A stretch of DNA of 64,000 nt from Apiospora phragmitis (taxonomy: Eukaryota > Ascomycota > Sordariomycetes > Amphisphaeriales > Apiosporaceae): contig JAQQWL010000006.1 of the NCBI GenBank assembly GCA_038363925.1, positions 3,638,501 through 3,702,500 of the forward strand, in the 5' to 3' direction. How positions within the stretch are numbered: position 1 is the first letter of the stretch; every line of letters starts with the position of its first letter. Both the position numbers and the translations under genes were made by a program. This document shows, one piece after another, positions 11,779-24,472 of the stretch. The notes beneath the pieces are model-generated. The model had not been told where the DNA came from. It searched no databases and was given only the letters and a program-made list of their open reading frames with translations.

Positions 11779-14700
11779 ATGGCCGCCGTCAACAATGCAT
11801 CATTGTTCAGCACACTGAACAAAGCGCAGACCCAGGCTGTTAGCTCCAATGCCCCTACGGTTGCTATTCTTGCTGGTCCCGGTAGTGGCAAGACACACAC
11901 ACTGACTTCGCGGGTGGTATGGCTTGTCGACCATGTTGGCTACCAGCCATGCGATGTGCTAGTCGCCACCTTTACCGTCAAGGCCGCCCGCGAAATGAAG
12001 GAACGAATTGGTAAGGCGCTTGGTGGTGGCCGAGAAAAGAAGATTGTTCTCGGTACTTTCCATAGTATCGCTCGCCGATACCTGGCAACATATGGCCAAA
12101 GAATTGGGCTGGACCCCAAGTTTGGAATTGCAGATGATTCCGACTCGAGGGGTATTATCACCCGAATCTGCAAAAGGCTTGATACCAAAATCGACCCCCC
12201 AGCTGCCAAAGCCTGGATTAGCAAGAAGAAGGCCAGAGGGACTGTCGACGATGCGCCAACTAAATCAAAAGCTTTCATGACCTGCTTCATGGAATATCAA
12301 CAGCACCTGGAACGAGCGAACCTACTAGACTACGATGACCTACTCGTACGCTGCGTCGAGCTGCTACGTCGGTATCCCTCGTGCGTTTCCAACATCCAAT
12401 CCGTTCTCATCGACGAATACCAGGATACCAATGGAGTCCAATACGAACTCATGAAGCTTTTCGCACAGGAGAGACGGAGGATCACCATTGTTGGAGACCC
12501 AGACCAAAGTATCTATGGGTGGCGCTCTGCAGAAATAAGGAATCTGTTTCGCTTTCTCAGAGATTTCAATGGCACGGAAGAGATATCCCTCGAGGAGAAC
12601 TACCGGTCATCGAGCTCCATTCTCGACGTTTCGTTGAGAGTCATTCAGCAACAAAGATCGTTACGAAAAGGTCCTCCTGCCGGTCCATAATAAAGGCACT
12701 CGCCCAGTGCTTCGTCGGCTGAAGAACCAACTGGACGAGGCGGATTGGATCGTCTCCAGATTAAGCGTGCAAAGGCCATGTCTGGCGGCATGATCAAAGA
12801 GGACGACGTCGCCATCCTTCTAAGATCGGCAATCCTCTCGCGGCACGTTGAGTCTGCACTCGGCAAAAGCGGAATTCCCTACAAGATGATTGGTATGTAG
12901 TCGATGCGCATGTTGCCGAACTTCACTAACATTCTGGAAGGTGGCTTCAAGTTCTACGAACGAACAGAAATCAAGGTTGTCCTTGATTACCTGCGAATCA
13001 TTCATCAGCCCGATAACAATGACGCTCTCGCGCGTATCATCAATGTTCCGAAACGAGGAATCGGTGATGCAACAGTCAAGTCCTTGCTTGAAGAGGCTGA
13101 GCGGGGTTCAACAAGTCTCTGGAAATTGTTGGTGAAGCATTGCCGCGGTGATCGCAATGCGAAGACGACCATCAGAAAACAGACAGAACAGAAAATCAGT
13201 GGCGAGTTGCTTAAGTTGATCAATAATCTACGCATAAAATGGGCCGACGCCGCTAAGGGAAAGGGCTTCGATCTGGTGGAATTGATCGAACAGCTTCTCA
13301 AAGACTTGGGATTCGAGAAACACCTGGAGGATACATACGGAGACGAGTACGAATCAAGATGGTCTAATGTCCAGGAATTTGTTGCCCTTGCCGCAGAATT
13401 CATGAAAGACCCGAGCCTTACGGAAGAGGACGCTCTACCGGATATTGCAAGCGTGGAACAGGTCCGCGAAACAGATGTCTTGGCCAAGTTTCTCGCAAAT
13501 GTGTCATTGGCCTCCGATAAACAGACTGATAGCGAAAACCAGGACAAACCTCTTGTCACTGTCTCGACTATACACGCTGCCAAAGGTCTTGAATGGCCCA
13601 TGGTCTTTATACCAGCCGTTTACAAGGGCTCAATCCCGCATATCCGATCTGACGATGACGCAGAGGAACGCCGCTTGCTATATGTCGCAATGACACGTGC
13701 ACAAGCATTGCTCTATCTCAGTTGCCCTCTGTATGGCTCGCATAGTAGTAACGATGCTCTGCAGCTTTCACCCTTCGTCGAGGACCTTTCGGCAACGCAA
13801 TTTCTCAAACGAGGTCCTTCATTTGAGCGGCCGACCATGCAAGAAGTAGGAAGAATATTACGACGTGAACTACCGCCTGAGGACGCCATCTACAAGGGCA
13901 TGGCTTATATGACGCCTATCGAGGATAATCTCTTCCCCGATCCTACTGAAGCCAAGGAGACAGGGAGGTCATCTACTGGAGCCTCTTCTGAAGCTCGTCA
14001 GCTCAAGCGACACAAGACACATCATATCAGCAATACCGGCCAGAGTAACCCTGAAGTAGTTGAAGGATGGAACGCGCCTTATTCCACAACAATGCAAAAG
14101 TCATCTTCTTTCACTTTACCTGGTTTCACCACGGCTGGAGCACATCATGTGGCAAATCCACAAGAGCCGCGACCAAAGCCGGGCCCAGCGGCTGGCCCTT
14201 CACGGAGGCCGGTCAGCAATCGACCTCCAGCGCAGAGGACCCTGCGTGGGTTCGTAATCACGGATCACGATCAGTCAAAAACAACATCCGAGGCTCTGGG
14301 CCCCATTCTACAGCCGCGTCGTGTACTCGGCCAATCCCAGAGCGTTGGAAATAGGCGAAATCCTATATACCCAACGCAGCAAGGCACGCCCTTGCTCAAG
14401 AAGGAAGCGTCCGGTGGGATTGAATCGGCATTAACGGATCACAAGCTAGGATCGGCCAAAATAACTAGTCGGCCGACGAAAATGACACCGTCAGAACAGC
14501 CGCAGGCTGTCCCGGCAGTGAAGCAGTACGCCTGTTTCTCCAGCTCACCAACAAAGCCCGAGAAGGATGAAGAAGAGGAAGCAACAGTGGTGCTGGCAGA
14601 GGAACAGACACGGCCGGCCTCTTGTTTCCATTCAACGACTGTTGGCGCACCCCAGGCGCTTGGGTTTCGCGGAGTTAAGAGACCAGCTGGCTTGAGCCAT

Positions 14701-14805
14701 GAGGGTATTGCGCCCATGGATCGATTGAAGAAACCCTTTAAGCCACTCACCATCAAGCGCCCATGGAGAAAGGGGGCAGTTCAACCTGTGTATGATAACT
14801 CATGA
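11779..14805 (+). CDS. srs2: Srs2-type UvrD/Rep superfamily 1 DNA helicase (frame broken twice)
   Basis: Exons 11779..12892 and 12941..14805 with a 48-nt intron (GTATGT, CTAAC, AG); about 992 aa. All superfamily 1 motifs are present: Walker A GPGSGKTHTLTSR, motif Ia ATFTVKAAREM, motif II LIDEYQDTN, motif III GDPDQSIYGWRSA, motif IV EENYRSSSSI, and motifs V/VI STIHAAKGLEW with LYVAMTRAQ. These are 3'-5' translocases; Srs2 strips Rad51 from single-stranded DNA to restrain recombination. The C-terminal 300 residues are disordered and hold QRTLRGFV, a loose PCNA-binding-like motif. The frame shifts by one extra base near 12652 and back by one missing base near 12757. The protein between (DRYEKVLLPVHNKGTRP...) is family sequence in the shifted frame, so the gene is probably intact and the sequence wrong. 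Start at ATG 11779; the GTG at 11752 is not needed. Confidence 0.88.
12893..12940 (+). other. 48-nt intron of the helicase gene
   Basis: The donor is GTATGT after KMIG, with branch point CACTAAC and acceptor GGAAG. Splicing yields KMIGGFKFYERTEIK, the conserved Srs2/UvrD core reading, and removes an in-frame TAG. Confidence 0.85.
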
Positions 14806-14946
14806 GACATGAACTGGACCCAAGACACCATTAGAATTTATTTATATTTATGAGGCATGAATGCTATGAAAGGGGCATGGTCTACCAATCTATCCTTTCT
14901 GTACTAAATATGGAGACGTAGTCGGTCTATCTGACGGGATGCCAGG

Positions 14947-16321
14947 CTATCTGCTGAAGACTTTACTTCCGAATTTCCACGTCTCGTCGACGACCAACTC
15001 TGTTCTGTTCCCATTCTGCGCTTCCGATAGTACGACTAAGTCGGCATCTGCGCCATCATCCAGGCAGCCCTTGAGGCCCTGACAACCTAGCATGGCAGCA
15101 GGGGTGGACGTGACGGCTTTGAGTGCCTGCGGAATACTGGCACCTGTCCAGTTCAGGAAGTTGTTGACGCACTCGATCAATGTGATGGAGCTGAGAATAC
15201 CCCTGTTAGCTTGTGCCTTTTGGGTATCGTGCATTGGAGGGCAGTCTGACTTACCTGCCAGCGATTCTATCCGACCCTTCCAGAATCAGTTTCGGTCCCT
15301 TCTTCACAATGTGGCTCGTGCAGTCCCCGTTGGTCCACTGATACGTCCCATCCGGCAGACCTACGAGGTGCATTGCGTCGGTGACGAGGATGAACCCTTC
15401 AGGATGCGCGTTGAAGGCGATTTTGATGGTTGTAGGATGCAAGTGCTCGCCATCCGAGATGATTCCAAAATACGGCCGTGGTTGGCTTTCTGCGATGCCG
15501 AGAACACCGAAGATGCCAGGGTTTCGATGATGCAGTGGCCGCATCGCGTTGAACAGATGGGTGATCATGCTAGCGCCCGCAGCCACTGCTGCCGAGGCTT
15601 CTTCGTAGGTGGACTCCGAATGTCCGATGGAATAGATGATGCCCCGGCTGGTCAGCTCAGGGATGAGGTTGGTCATCTGGCCAAGTTCAGGGGCTGCCGT
15701 GATCATCTTGATGCGGGGCGATTCGTCAGGGTATTCGGCAGTCAGGTTCTCAATCCCGTAACAGTCAACCAGGTCATCGAAACTCTGAGCTTGGCGCAAC
15801 ACATCGACGTTATGGATGCCGTTTTTCGTCGGGCTGAGGAATGGCCCTTCGCAATGGGCACCCAGAGATTCTGCACCATCCTCTGCCATTTGTACGTGCC
15901 CCGAAGGTCCGAGGAAGGGCAGGGTTCTCTTGTACAACTCACTTGTCTGACTTGTGATAGTCGGTACGTATGAGGTGACGCCGGTGCCCACCATCTGCTT
16001 ATTCACATATCGTACCTTCTTGGCATACTCTGCAGGCTCAAGTAATGATGAGAAGTTGAAGCCAAAGGCCCCGTTGAGTTGGCATTCGATGAGACCCGGA
16101 GATAGAATGCGACCACCTAGGTTGATGGTCTCGTCGGGAAGGATGGAGTCATCGAAGAAAGCAGCTTGGCTTCTGACAATCTTTCCAGTAACCGAGTTCA
16201 CCCACAGGTCCTCCTCTACGAGCTGGTCGCCTTTCAAGATGCGACAGTTGGTGAACTTGGTGATGCCGTTGGCGCCCTCTTTGGGCGACGCTTTTGGCGA
16301 TGGCGGCAATGAGTGCGGCAT
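14947..16321 (-). CDS. dac1: N-acetylglucosamine-6-phosphate deacetylase
   Basis: Exons complement(14947..15202, 15255..16321); 440 aa, intact frame, 52-nt intron. It hydrolyses GlcNAc-6-P to glucosamine-6-P and acetate in the cytosol, the second step of GlcNAc use. NagA family features are seen in order: AHCEGPFLSPTKNGIHN (metal-binding Glu), IYSIGHSESTYEEA (metal His), GASMITHLFNAMRPLHHR (metal His and substrate loop), and LVTDAMHLVG with the catalytic Asp. The C-terminal part closes the barrel and the small beta domain (ADADLVVL). The start is the ATG at 16321, since family members begin about here before KFTNCRIL; an upstream in-frame ATG at 16396 would add 25 unlikely residues. It is divergent from the GH3-GNAT gene across 1.3 kb and is one of five GlcNAc-catabolic genes here. 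Confidence 0.93.
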
Positions 16322-17620
16322 GGTGCTGAACCGATCAGATGAAGAATGAAGGGTATTTATTAGTTGCAATGATTGCTTAGGGCTATGTGCCGTCAAGTAG
16401 TAGGATAGTAGCCCCTTGGGCGAGCAGTTGGGTCTCCATGGATAAGATAAAACACGGCCAGAGGAGCGAGAGGCCTAGAAGTACTAATCGTGATGGGTAC
16501 ACATAAAAAGCGACGTGTGATGACGCCCGGTGCAGCCGAAACCCGGAGTGGTTCCCAGCTAAACCAACGGCGGGATATCCCAGCTACTAGCAACGAGAGG
16601 GCCGATGATAGCAACGTCAGACTGCGTATCTGGACTAGACTAGCGACTATCACTGATGGACCAAACTGGGGCTTCACGCATCTCAACACCGGGTGGGGCC
16701 GATTGACTGGATGGATCCGCCCTCACTGATATTTCGAGGTGGATTGTGACACGACAAAACTCAGAGTAGGTAAGTTAGGTAGTGTGACTGATGCCAATCT
16801 TTTACTTGGACGATGCAAGGCTCCACGCCCGACGTCCAACGGCCCTCCGAGCAGCCTGTAGATACGGGCATGTGAGCCAAGCTCATGCTGGCATTCGTGG
16901 ACGAGAGAGGCAAGTAAGTGTGACTGGGTGAGTGAGACTCGACACCACGGTCGCTAGCCCTTCCCCTTAGGCACCCTGTTAGACAGACCTCACCTAATCT
17001 GGAACAGTCGTTCGCATACTGTCGGGTTGAGGCGAAACACAATATAAACGTTGTCTACATAAGAGGTAGGTTGCTTGAATTTCTAGACTCTTCGGAGCTT
17101 CTTGCGTGTGGCAGGTAGCAGGAGGACTTTACACAAGACTGGCAGCAACAGCACTGTAACGTTGCGGGACCACCTAAATCTGCCCCGCGATGCACTGAGC
17201 GGGGCCTGGGGGAGGCAACGCTAAAAGAGGGCTAGCGGGAATCCTGCGGCACTGCGGGCTATCCAATCATTGCCGGACATGCTGACAGCCCAAGCGAAAG
17301 GTTACTCAGGACTGTTTGTGCCTCGAGTGGTCGCTTGATTACCATCTGACCTCTGGCAAAGGCTGTCGTACAATCGGCCCGTAGGCATAATATTGCCTCT
17401 GCTGCTATACTACTAGCACTTAAGTTGTACTTACGGCAGTGCCAACCAACCCGAAGCTTCGTCTAGAACCTTTAGAAGTGTGTCCGATCCATTCTTTCCC
17501 GTGGCACGCACCTTATACTACTATTACATTTCCGGCCTACCTCCGGAATCTGCCCTTCATGTGCTCCAGGTGTCCCCGCCCAACATAACGTAACACCCGG
17601 AGACCCGGCGAGACTTCGAC
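16322..17620. other. Divergent promoter region of dac1 and the GH3-GNAT gene
   Basis: 1.3 kb between two divergently transcribed GlcNAc-pathway genes with no supported frame inside. Shared control by the cluster regulator is a reasonable inference from layout only. I could not establish a specific binding site. Confidence 0.5.
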
Positions 17621-20600
17621 ATGGCCCACGGAGACGGGGACCTCGACCCACTATGGCAGGACCTCGACTGGTACGTGCCCCGGATCTATCCATGGTCGTT
17701 TATCTGGGAGATTCAGGAGACACGCCGACACGGTGCTTTGACTGACTATGGGCTAGGGCAATTGGCCAGACTCTGATCATGGGATGGGACGGGACGGAGA
17801 TAACGCCACAAATCAGAAGTCTCATTGAAGAGCATCATCTCGGTTCCATACTTCTCACTGCCAAGAATCTCAAGTGTAAAGACCCTCTCCAAGATCCTTC
17901 TTGTGGTACTGTTGATAGGAAAGGTACATCGCATACCTGACCAGGACTGACAGCATATCCGCAGCTGCCGAACAGACGGCAAGCTTGGTTCAGGAGCTTC
18001 AGACCATAGCTCACCAAGCAGGTCATCCTCACCCACTACTGATCGCTCTTGACCAAGAAAATGGCGGGGTCAATAGTCTCTTCGACGAAGACTACATATG
18101 CCAGTTTCCTAGTGCCATGGGCATTGCTGCTGCCGGCAGTACTGAATTGGCCTATAACGTTGCCAAGGCTACAGCCACGGAGATATCAGCCGTCGGCGTC
18201 AACCTGATTCTGGGGCCCGTACTTGATGTTCTGACAAACGCCCGCCACCAGCCCTTGGGAGTTAGGGCTATCGGTGATGACCCCCAGGAAGCATCACAGT
18301 ATGGCATTGCGACGCTCAACGGGTACAAGGATGCTGGAGTTGCGACTTGCGGCAAGCATTTCCCATCGTATGGTAACCTTGACTTCCTCGGCTCGAGTTT
18401 GGATATGCCCATCATTACCCAGACACTGGAAGAGTTAAGTCTGAGTGCCCTAGTCCCGTTTCGCAGTGCAATCGCTACCGGGCGCCTAGATGCTATGTTC
18501 ATCGGCGGCGTTGGTATTGCCAATGCCGGAATGAACGTCATGCACGCTTGTCTATCTGAGCAAGTTGTGGATGACCTGCTACGGAACGATCTTGGCTTTA
18601 GCGGCGTTGCCATCTCGGAATGCCTGGAGATGGAGTCCCTCATCCAAGAATATGGCGTGAAAGGTGGTACTGTCATGGCTGTTGAGGCAGGTAATGATTT
18701 GGTGCTACTGTGTCGTGCTCACGACGTCCAACTCGAGGCCATATCGGGCCTGAAACTGGGCATTGAAGATGGAATCATCTCCAAGGAACGCATCCATACG
18801 TCGGTCAAACGCGTACTGAAGATGAAGAGCAGCTGTACATCTTGGCAAAAAGCCCTGAATCCCCCTGGACTTTCCCTCCTCTCCAAGACTCACCCGACCC
18901 ACTTGAATCTGTCACGGAAAGCCTACGACCATTCGATAGCAGTGGTAAGAGATAAGGAGGGGCTACTTCCTCTCTCACAGAGCTTGCTCCAGGAGGAGGA
19001 GCTTTTGCTTCTTACACCGCTCGTGAAACCCCTGCCTGCTTCAGCAGCAACAAAAAGCATGATGGAGAAGGCCGCATCAAAGATCGGTGCTATCACTCAG
19101 CATGAAAAATGGGTTCACCAGGAGAGAGGCGCTATAATGAGTGGCGAAGGCGTGTTTCGGGAGCTTGGTCGCTCGATAGCGCGTGCGCGACACGGAAAAC
19201 TGTTGCATACCTCATACACCGCCAATGGGCTTCGACCAGGTAAGCTATACTTCTATTTCCATTGGTCAAGGTGTTTTGTAGGCTAATCTCACAAAGTCCA
19301 CGAAAATCTGATTCACCGAGCATCATCGATTATTCTGGTGACAGCTGATGCAAACCGAAATCTCTACCAGTCAGGTTTCACCAAGCATATCGCGATGATG
19401 TGCCAGATGCTTCGCGCTATGGGCCAAAAGAAGTCCCTGGTAGTAGTAGCCGTGAGTTCGCCATATGACTTTGCTATGGACAAGTCCATCGGGACCTACA
19501 TTTGCACATTCGACTTCACCGAAACGGCGATGGCGTCCCTTGTCCGTGCTCTATATGGTGATTTCGTCCCTCAGGGGTCGATGCCTGGTACAATGAGGAA
19601 AGCCAAGAAGGTTACGAAGAGCAGGCAACAGTGGCTTGTTGAAAATTACAATCATGAAAGAGATAGCCATGCTCTTGATGAACTGCTCAGTGCCTTAGCA
19701 CGTTCCAGCACGCCAAGTCTGCCTTATAGCGCCAGCAGCACCCACACGTTTCAATTGTTCAATCCCAGCGTCGAGGAATCCCACCATGTGGTACGGGAAT
19801 AGCAGTACGCAAACTCTGTACGGCTTTGTGGCAACATATTACACCAAAGGCTTGGGTTCTATCGGTGCCATCTTTGTCGACCCTGCAAAACGTAATGTGT
19901 CGATTGGCAGATCATTACACCGCAGGGCCGTGAGAACACTCCTCCAGAGACCAGGCATCCAGAAGATCCAACTAGGAACAACATTCCCAGCCGCGTTTCT
20001 CGGAGTTCCTGTAGACGAACTGAAGACATGGTTCACCAACCTTGGCTGGGACACGCAATTTCCTAGGCGCTTGACGAACATGGTTATAGAGGACCTGCAG
20101 TCATGGGCTGCTCCAGAAGGCCTTGCACAGAGCATCCAGCGGGCACTGATCTGCTTCGACCTGATCCAAGGCCTCGAGAATGCAGAAAGCGTGCTCAACC
20201 TTGTGGCTACCCACGCTACGGCCGACGTTGTCGAGCTCTACAAATTCGCATTGACCGGAAGAGCCTGCGGCGTCGTCCGGGCCAAGACTACTGCCGATGA
20301 CATTCTCGCCACGGTCATCGTCTGCCCACCGGGCAGCAGTTTGGCAAACTACGTCCCGGCGCTACAATCTACGACCTCCTCCGAGATCATTGGCGGTATA
20401 ATCGCCCCCATTGTGCCGTCGACGGCCCAGTCGACATTGCTGCTGCAGGGCCTGGCCCTCATGGGGCTGAGGCAGAACAAAAGCCACAAAGCCACCCGGA
20501 GCGTGCTGAGTTATGTGCGTGATACAATCCTCTCAATCCCCGTCCCCTGCCGGCGTTTCATGCTGACGAACATGATAGGTGCTTGAAGACTTTCACGAGC

Positions 20601-20752
20601 CCCTCGCGGCCATGGGATTTGACATCCAGCAAACGTTTGATGAGATCACGAATTCGCCTGATACTGTAACTACCCACTACCCACTACCCCTGCCCAGTCC
20701 CAAGCCATTACACATTTGCTAACATCCTGCCTAGTTCGTTAATACCGCGTAG
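17621..20752 (+). CDS. NGS1-like GH3 (NagZ-type) domain fused to GNAT acetyltransferase; GH3 catalytic residues lost
   Basis: Exons 17621..17670, 17757..17875, 17965..19239, 19297..20514, 20579..20665, 20735..20752; about 921 aa. The first two-thirds is a GH3 beta-N-acetylglucosaminidase fold: LIMGWDGTE, LLIALDQENGGVN, GVNLILGPVLDV, CGKHFPSYG. In NagZ the next loop supplies the Asp-His dyad (DSH) and a later SDD carries the nucleophile. Here they read GSSLD and ISECLEME, so dyad and nucleophile are gone. The last third resembles a GNAT domain (IGAIFVDPAKRNVSIGRSLHR). This architecture matches Candida Ngs1, a GlcNAc sensor that acetylates histones at GlcNAc genes, and the GH3 gene of fungal GlcNAc clusters. 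A sensor role is inferred. One extra base near 19783 breaks the frame; removing it makes the coding length an exact multiple of three. The last two introns are less certain. Confidence 0.82.
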
Positions 20753-22462
20753 CTTGTATGGATTATTTTTTGGGTTCATTAATATTGCTTTGAAGGTGTT
20801 CTACATTATTCAGCCCATTTCTGTATATTAGTCGTGGCCATTCACGTTCGAAGATCCTTCCGGAATCAAAGCAGTCGGCGATCATTGAAGGGGAACCAAA
20901 GCGTGTTGCTTCCGAAGAAGATATGAAAGTAAGCGAGATGGCGTGAGGGATCTATCTGGGAACTGTGCCACAGGAATCAAAGATAGTGACTTTTCTTTAT
21001 TAGAATGACAGGATTCTGGCCCTTTCTGCCTTCCGGAACCCGCGGGAGGACCCCTGAATCTTGCGTAACATACGAAGGATTTCGAAAAAGGACGTACCTT
21101 GACTGTGATAATCCCTTGCTGGTAGGTCTGCTTTTCTCGAACTCCGATGCCCGGTATAGGTGACAAGGGTATCTCGTTAGAATCTGGCCATTACGTATTT
21201 GTAATTTCACGAGTAGCGAAGACCAATTCATTCTCTCGATCTATACTCAGTTTACAATCGACTCCTTAGGTGAGTTGACGCAACCCTGTATTCGTGGACG
21301 AGCCGAACGGGGAAGCCGCAGATCAGAGCAACCTCGGCCAAACCCACCTTCCATAAACGATGGATGCAAAGATCATATTCTTAAACGGACTGCGCGCGCA
21401 AACACTTGAGTGGTGGGGATGATAAATCTTCAATAACGGCAGGGCTTTGGCCAAGGGTGGTAGCTGTCAGGGGGAAGGGAGGGTAGTATTCTGGGGTTGG
21501 AAACACTCTCGAGAGGCAGCGGCATTGGAGAAGAAGTCCGTCCATTTGCTCTAAATATAAGATTACTACAGTAGGTACATACAATAGGCACAAATGGAAG
21601 AGGAGGACTGGATGTTCCGAAAAGATGCATGTAGATCGAACCCCTCGGCTCAGCAGACCAATGGTTGAAGGATTTGGCCGAGCTGATAGCAGCAAAACCG
21701 TTCCCCCCACAGCGGGTGTGGGTGGTTCGTTCGGGCCCTAGGCTCAGTTGACAGGGCACGATAGAAGCTGGAGTGCTCCACCTCCGCCTTTGGCCGTTCC
21801 AAACGGCGGGTTTTAGATCCTAATCAATTGGTTAGCACATGTAGATGTGCTTCGCTTTACGTTCTTGTAGGGATGGGGATCCAACGAGAAACGAGATTCG
21901 TAAAGTGCCAAACTACTAGGTATGCTATTAATGTAGCACTTGAGGTGATGCATCACCCGAGTGCCACTAATCAGAATCCAATGCTAATGCTGGGCATACG
22001 TATGATACGGGGACCTACCAGACCTACATACCTCATAGCTAACCTAAATGTAGGGGAGAGTAAGCATAACGTGCATTGAGAGTAAACGATCCTTCTCGCT
22101 TGAGCCCTTGCCTTCTCTTCTGCCTCGCCCCTTCCTGTATGTATATGATCCAAATACATGCGCTTGCGACCGTGGACGCAAGGCGAGCTGCGAAACAGCA
22201 GACGTCTGTTGCACCTCCTTCAATAATCAGAAATCACTACTAGTAATGAAATTGTCGCAAACGGGCTAGACACAGAAGCCATAGCTATCTGTCCGGGCTA
22301 CTCGAGATCCTTCGGGACCAACCGACGAACATACAAACTGTCCGATCAAACAGTCAAACAAACAGACAGGCACTCCTCCGACCCGAACAAGGCCCCCCCT
22401 CTCTCTCCACCTCCCAGATAGACAGATCATGCCCCGGATCCGAACGGGGTCATGACAATGCG
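20753..22462. other. Intergenic region upstream of the Ndt80-type regulator
   Basis: No supported coding region. It should hold the 3' UTR of the GH3-GNAT gene and the promoter and long leader of the regulator. The segment just before the start (about 22340-22440) is C/A-rich, as in many fungal 5' leaders. Confidence 0.5.
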
Positions 22463-24472
22463 ATGGCGGCCTTCAATTCAATGCCGCCGGCCATGCCGTC
22501 TGCCGCCAGCCCCACCGACAATATGGGGTTGAATGGTCCCATAGTCCCCGGATTAGGGATCGAAGCCTTTGATCAAGACCTCGCTTTCGACGAGTCTATC
22601 CTGTGAGTTTTTGTCGTTGTTGTTGCGCTTGCGCTTCTCTTATCCTGCCACATTCGCTGTCTGTTTTCCTGGTCGTCGCATCCTACCATGAAAACGTATG
22701 AAGCGGGGAAGCTGTTTGTGTCGCGTGCTTCCCACCCAATTCCACCAGCACCGGAACCACCCCATGCGACGACTCCTGTGCCGCGTATCAAGTAGCCTAA
22801 GCTGACAGCTCGGGATCGCTTTGTAGCGATAATGTTAACGGAGGGCTCCACGGTCTGCCCTTTACGCCTATGTACGAATTCGAAAACTTCTCGACCACCT
22901 TCGAAGACCCCTTCAACTACGCCAAACCCTACGAGATTGCGCCGGACCCGAATAATGCCTTTCAAGATGAGGACTCGTCGCCGCAGCAGCTGGATGACAA
23001 GCTGCTCGGCTTCTCCACCGCCACTGTCAAGGCGCAGCCCGTAGACGACACCACGGGTGCCATGGCGGAACTCAACCTGTCCGCCGAGCTGTACGGCATG
23101 TTCTTCGTCGCCGAGGACGTGTTTGGCGGGGAGACGACGGGCCGGCCGCTGGAGCTCACGTGCTACCGGCGAAACCTCTGGCAGTGCCAGGGCCAGATCA
23201 CCATGCCGCGGCACTGCACGCAGGCCATCAACGAGCAGGGGCGCGCCGTGCCTATAACGGAGTTCTCCGCCTCGATATCGGCCATAGAGTCAATCGAGGG
23301 CAAGGCGACCGAGATCATCTCCATCCCGTGGAAAAGCAGCAACCCGTTCCTCGGCGAGGGCCAGGAGACCAAGACGGCCGGCCCACCGCAGAAGTTGACA
23401 CTGGATCTGACCGGCGGCCAAGAAGTAGACGGCCACCGTGTAAGCCTACCCGTGTTATGGAAGCGCCTGCAGTTTAAGTCGGCCACGGCTAACAACGGCC
23501 GCCGAAAGGGCCTTCAGCAACACTATGTGGTCCAGATCTGCCTCTGGGCAAGATGAAGGCGGGCGGCGAGCTCATGAAGATCGCCGAGATCCAGAGTGGT
23601 CCCGTGATTGTCCGCGGGCGAAGTCCCCGCAACTTCGACAGCAGGAAGGACGTCCCGCTGTCCGCCGAGAAGAAGGCCGGCAGCGTCGACCGCCCACGTA
23701 CACATAGCGACGATATGGTAGACAATGGTAGCAGCAGCAACAACAACAATAGCAACAACAGCGTGGCGTATATGAACAACTTGAAGCACGAGCGTTCCGA
23801 CATGACCCAGAGTCTACATAGGTACCAGAGTATCGGCGGTGCCATGCACACACCAACAGCCGCTAACGACTGGAATGCCACCCCAACGCCGTCTCCTGCC
23901 AACACGCAACAGGGCAATAATACGTCCCAACACCCATCAAAGAAGCTATCCATATCACCCAACCTCAGCCGACCACCCGTCCCGTCCTGGACCTCCAGAG
24001 ACGGCACATTGTCACATTCCTCTAGCGGTCCTAAGACACCGCATAAAGCACCATTTGTTTCTTCCAAGGGCGGCTCGTCGACGACAGCCGCAGTGGTCTC
24101 GACGCTGGGACCTATCAACCTGTCCCTGTCGGAAGATGAGCGCAGCCCCAACAACCGCTCGGTCTCTGACACGCTGCAGAGCCCCCGCTTGAACCGCGCC
24201 GGAACGAACCAGAGCCAGGGCAGCCCCTCCGAAGAGACGGAGCAGCTGTATGAGTATTTCCCGCTGAGTATCGATGATTGGACACCCTTGGTGGATACTG
24301 TATACCGTGAGTAATACTACTCCTGAATCCCTGGCATGATTCAAAACTAGGCAGTAGGTATTGATTGCTAACAAAACCAGGCCCGCACATCGTCCACCAT
24401 ATCGCTGTGCCGCAGGAGATACAGGCCCAGAAAGTTAGGAGTAAGGCAAAGCGATACTTCTCCGCGGAATGA
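22463..24472 (+). CDS. ron1: Ndt80/PhoG-domain transcription factor, RON1 type, probable GlcNAc-cluster regulator
   Basis: Exons 22463..22602, 22827..24306, 24381..24472; about 570 aa. The acidic N-terminus contains FDQDLAFDESIL. The Ndt80/PhoG DNA-binding domain spans about residues 110-335: LSAELYGMFFVAEDVF, LTCYRRNLWQCQGQITMP, IESIEGKATEIISIPWKSSN, VSLPVLWKRLQF, RRKGLQQHYVVQI and SGPVIVRGRSPRNFDSRKD, the immunoglobulin-like fold of Ndt80. A low-complexity N/S stretch follows, then a Ser/Pro-rich region and a conserved-looking C-terminus (YEYFPLSIDDWTPLVDTVYRPHIVHH). In Trichoderma reesei an Ndt80-like protein, RON1, lies in and controls the GlcNAc cluster; the same role is inferred here from family and position. 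One base is missing near 23547 (CTCTGGGC where CTC-CTG-GGC fits). Adding one base makes the coding length divisible by three. Confidence 0.88.
22603..22826 (+). other. 224-nt first intron of the regulator gene
   Basis: Donor GTGAGT after DESIL, branch CTGAC, acceptor TTTGTAG. It is long for this window. It restores the frame into DNVNGGLHGLPF. Confidence 0.8.

Noticed and set aside
16322..16396. Upstream ATG at 16396 for the deacetylase
   Set aside because: Adds 25 residues with no likeness to the family. The ATG at 16321 is sufficient, though not proven.
19770..19806. Very short intron to explain the frame change in the GH3-GNAT gene
   Set aside because: The only GT-AG pair would be about 34 nt, below the size of any other intron here, and lacks a branch point. 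A one-base indel is simpler.
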